DNA from: Shewanellaceae bacterium
GTDB taxonomy: Bacteria > Pseudomonadota > Gammaproteobacteria > Enterobacterales > Shewanellaceae
Direction of reading: 5' to 3'
DNA length: 6,916 bases
Assembly (NCBI GenBank): GCA_016779685.1
Contig: JADHND010000085.1
Coordinates: forward strand, 1-6,916
The notes under the pieces are model-generated. The model had not been told where the DNA came from. It searched no databases and saw only the letters and a program-made list of their open reading frames with translations. A program made the position numbers and the translations under genes. Positions 5,825-6,916 of this stretch are shown here, piece after piece (positions within the stretch are counted from its first letter, which is position 1; each line of letters begins with the position of its first letter).

Positions 5825-5961
5825 ATTGGCTTTGGGGGGGTGTGCCACTCGACCTTAGCGACCAGTGTACGTGTTAAGCGCTTCTACCTTAATGCCGAAA
5901 CTGCTGGCACAACAACAAAGTAAACATGTAAAAAGAAAGAAGACGCTTAATGCGTCTTTTT
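5825..5961 (+). ncRNA. Structured small RNA, copy C
   Basis: About 137 nt, and closest to copy A: a shared ATTGGCTT start, GTGCCA (5842-5847) pairing with TGGCAC (5905-5910), and the GCCACTCGACC, TTAGCGACC, AGTG hairpin. The central hairpin is different in sequence but again paired: GTGTTAAG with CTTAATGC around a 9-nt loop, against ATATGCT with AGCATAT in copy A. A constant frame with a variable paired centre suggests that the centre carries target specificity. The CACAACAACAAAG linker and the terminator complete the unit. A reading frame of 86 codons starts inside it (5865) and runs past the terminator; I judge that to be chance. Confidence 0.75.
5940..5961 (+). terminator. Terminator of small RNA copy C
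   Basis: AAGACGC (5940-5946) pairs with GCGTCTT (5952-5958) around TTAAT, with a T run to 5961. Confidence 0.87.
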
Positions 5962-6030
5962 GCTTTTCTGAATCTCATATCCTCATTTTTTTATGCATCT
6001 CTTTTGAATGTATTCATTTTGAAGTGCTGG
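5962..6030 (+). repeat. Tail shared with the region after the Sel1 terminator
   Basis: After the terminator, the sequence TATCCTCATTTTTTTATGC, then TCTTTTGAATGTATTCAT, closely matches 735-780 (TATCCTCATTTTTTATTC, then TCTTTTGAGCCTATTCAT). Copies A and B do not share this tail. The similarity therefore links the end of the Sel1 gene with copy C beyond the terminator itself, as if one was copied from the other or both from a common template. Confidence 0.6.
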
Positions 6031-6084
6031 TTCATGGCATCGATTCAAAGCTAAAACTTGTTACCCCTGATGTCAATCAGACGA

Positions 6085-6148
6085 CAGGCTTAAACACGCC
6101 AAATGCACTTAGTTGTAGCTCATAATGCGTTAAGTAAGTTCAAGCCTG
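6085..6148. repeat. Spaced inverted repeat, 11-bp arms with one mismatch
   Basis: CAGGCTTAAAC (6085-6095) is the reverse complement, with one mismatch, of GTTCAAGCCTG (6138-6148), 42 bases apart. It lies in non-coding sequence between copy C and the degraded fragment. It could be the trace of a small mobile element or a chance pairing. Apart from this, 6031-6168 shows nothing I can identify. Confidence 0.4.
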
Positions 6149-6168
6149 CTGAGGTGCACTTTAAATGA

Positions 6169-6291
6169 CATCGGTTTACCCATCATCTGAATCAAAACTC
6201 ATGGCTGTGGTGACTATTAGGGCCACTGTGGTTCAACATCGAGGGCAAGACCTATACATCAGGGCAGGCTGAAAATGACACACTTTTGTAA
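6169..6291 (+). pseudogene. Degraded coding fragment with an internal stop
   Basis: Reading from 6169 gives HRFTHHLNQNSWLW, a TGA at 6211-6213, then LLGPLWFNIEGKTYTSGQAE and a TAA at 6289-6291. The part around the stop (SWLW, stop, LLGPLWF) resembles the aromatic membrane segments of small inner-membrane proteins such as DUF2628-like ones, and the tail reads like a natural C-terminus. No start, promoter or ribosome site was found. It may be a gene remnant left by rearrangement of the region; chance cannot be excluded. Confidence 0.25.
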
Positions 6292-6319
6292 TCATTTTGT
6301 TTAAATTGTTTTTTTATCA

Positions 6320-6347
6320 TTGAAAATAGAAAATACTCTGTTATTAT
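6320..6347 (+). promoter_or_regulatory. Sigma70-like promoter for the right-edge gene pair
   Basis: The -35 TTGAAA (6320-6325) and -10 TATTAT (6342-6347) have a 16-bp spacer. The predicted start, near 6354, lies after the ATG at 6349 and so favours the ATG at 6385 as the real start of the following gene. Confidence 0.6.
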
Positions 6348-6384
6348 TATGTCATCTTTATATATTCTAATTAGAAATCAAATC

Positions 6385-6549
6385 ATGCCAAAAATCTATA
6401 ATCTCAAAGAGTCTATTACCTTAAACATGGATATTGATGAAGAACGCAAACAGACCATTATCCGTGAAATTAAAGCAAAACTTGAACTCAATAAAAGAAT
6501 AGCTTGTTCAAACAGCATCTCTTTCTTAAAAAGAATTCACAACGCCTAA
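6385..6549 (+). CDS. Small 54-aa protein of unknown function
   Basis: The protein begins MPKIYNLKESITLNMDIDEE and is a mix of a short beta-like start and a long charged helix (ERKQTIIREIKAKLEL), ending basic (FLKRIHNA). The frame continues 12 codons upstream to an ATG at 6349, but that ATG overlaps the predicted promoter, so 6385 is preferred; the ribosome site there is weak (AGAAA). The next gene starts 26 bases after its stop, with no terminator between, so the two are probably co-transcribed. A small protein before a larger one fits an antitoxin or accessory-subunit arrangement, but nothing in the residues proves it. No family recognised. Confidence 0.6.
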   Translation: MPKIYNLKESITLNMDIDEERKQTIIREIKAKLELNKRIACSNSISFLKRIHNA

Positions 6550-6575
6550 AATAACAATTCAAATGGTTTTTCAGT

Positions 6576-6916
6576 ATGGACTTTCTATGTTCAGGGTTTT
6601 CTGATAAGACAATTTCAGCCCTCATTTCGCATTTTTTAGAAGAAGACATTGTTGATGTCTTCGAAAAAAAACAAATTCAATATATTTATAATTATCTTCA
6701 AGATTTAAATTGCCAGTACATTTTACTCGAACCGGAGTTTTTTGATGATTTGTATCTTGAAGATTATCAGAATTCAGCCATTAAGTACCTTGATAATAAA
6801 AATATCTGTTGTGCTAGGCTGCATTTCTTTTCAAAGCAAGACGATGATTTTGAAATCAGCCATCAAACCATTTCAGACTATTTAAAACAAAAAACAGATG
6901 AATACGAACAGAACCT
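6576..6916 (+). CDS. Unrecognised acidic protein, 3' end outside window
   Basis: The frame is open from ATG at 6576 to the window end (113 complete codons, no stop). It begins MDFLCSGFSDKTISALISHF, continues through YIYNYLQDLNCQYILLEPEF, then CCARLHFFSKQDDDFEI. It is rich in Asp, Glu and aromatic residues, has no signal peptide or membrane segment, and has four cysteines. The layout suggests alternating helix and strand in a cytoplasmic enzyme or sensor domain. There is no clear ribosome site, so translation may be coupled to the 54-aa gene 26 bases upstream. A short out-of-frame ORF at 6563 is ignored. The family is not recognised; codon use and residue pattern look like a genuine gene. Confidence 0.75.
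   Translation, partial: MDFLCSGFSDKTISALISHFLEEDIVDVFEKKQIQYIYNYLQDLNCQYILLEPEFFDDLYLEDYQNSAIKYLDNKNICCARLHFFSKQDDDFEISHQTISDYLKQKTDEYEQN

Noticed and set aside
881..5961. CRISPR-like or retron-like interpretation of the repeated elements
   Set aside because: The copies are over 100 nt long, each with its own promoter and terminator, not short regularly spaced repeats, and no cas or reverse transcriptase gene is present.
881..5961. Insertion sequence or MITE interpretation of the repeated elements
   Set aside because: No terminal inverted repeats, target duplications or transposase; the conserved boundaries coincide with promoter and terminator.
5865..6125. Plus-strand ORF of 86 codons
   Set aside because: It begins within small RNA copy C and crosses its terminator, with no ribosome site; the sequence is explained better as RNA gene plus non-coding tail.

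Overview
The window looks like an accessory island in an AT-rich gammaproteobacterial genome. The low GC, the recurring terminator hairpin with stem GACGC and loop TTAAT, and the Sel1-repeat gene suggest Moraxellaceae (Moraxella, Psychrobacter or Acinetobacter relatives). This placement comes from general appearance only and is tentative. No integrase, transposase, tRNA, rRNA or CRISPR array was seen.

Left edge (1-1033, plus strand): the 3' part of a Sel1-repeat gene, a strong terminator, then a stand-alone small RNA gene (copy A). Centre (1034-5297, minus strand): five tightly packed genes transcribed right to left. The first three, a SMEK-domain protein, an 80-aa middle component and a DUF2326-type ABC ATPase, overlap one another and together have the gene content of an ABC-three-component (ABC-3C) conflict system. 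After a 140-nt gap come a trypsin-like serine protease and a 138-aa protein of unknown function with a hydrophobic C-terminus; these two genes overlap by one base. The protease lacks the expected catalytic Asp. The whole block may be a two-part defence island: an ABC-3C module followed by a protease-partner module.

Right of the block (5298-6384): a control region with inverted repeats, then two more copies (B and C) of the same small RNA on the plus strand. Each of the three copies has its own sigma70-like promoter, a conserved 5' half, a variable central part and its own terminator. Paired changes in their stems argue for a structured RNA. They are the least ordinary element here; a link to phage C4-type antisense RNAs or to the multicopy small RNAs of Acinetobacter is possible but untested. 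A degraded coding fragment follows.

Right edge (6320-6916): a good promoter drives a 54-aa protein and a following unrecognised acidic gene that runs off the window.
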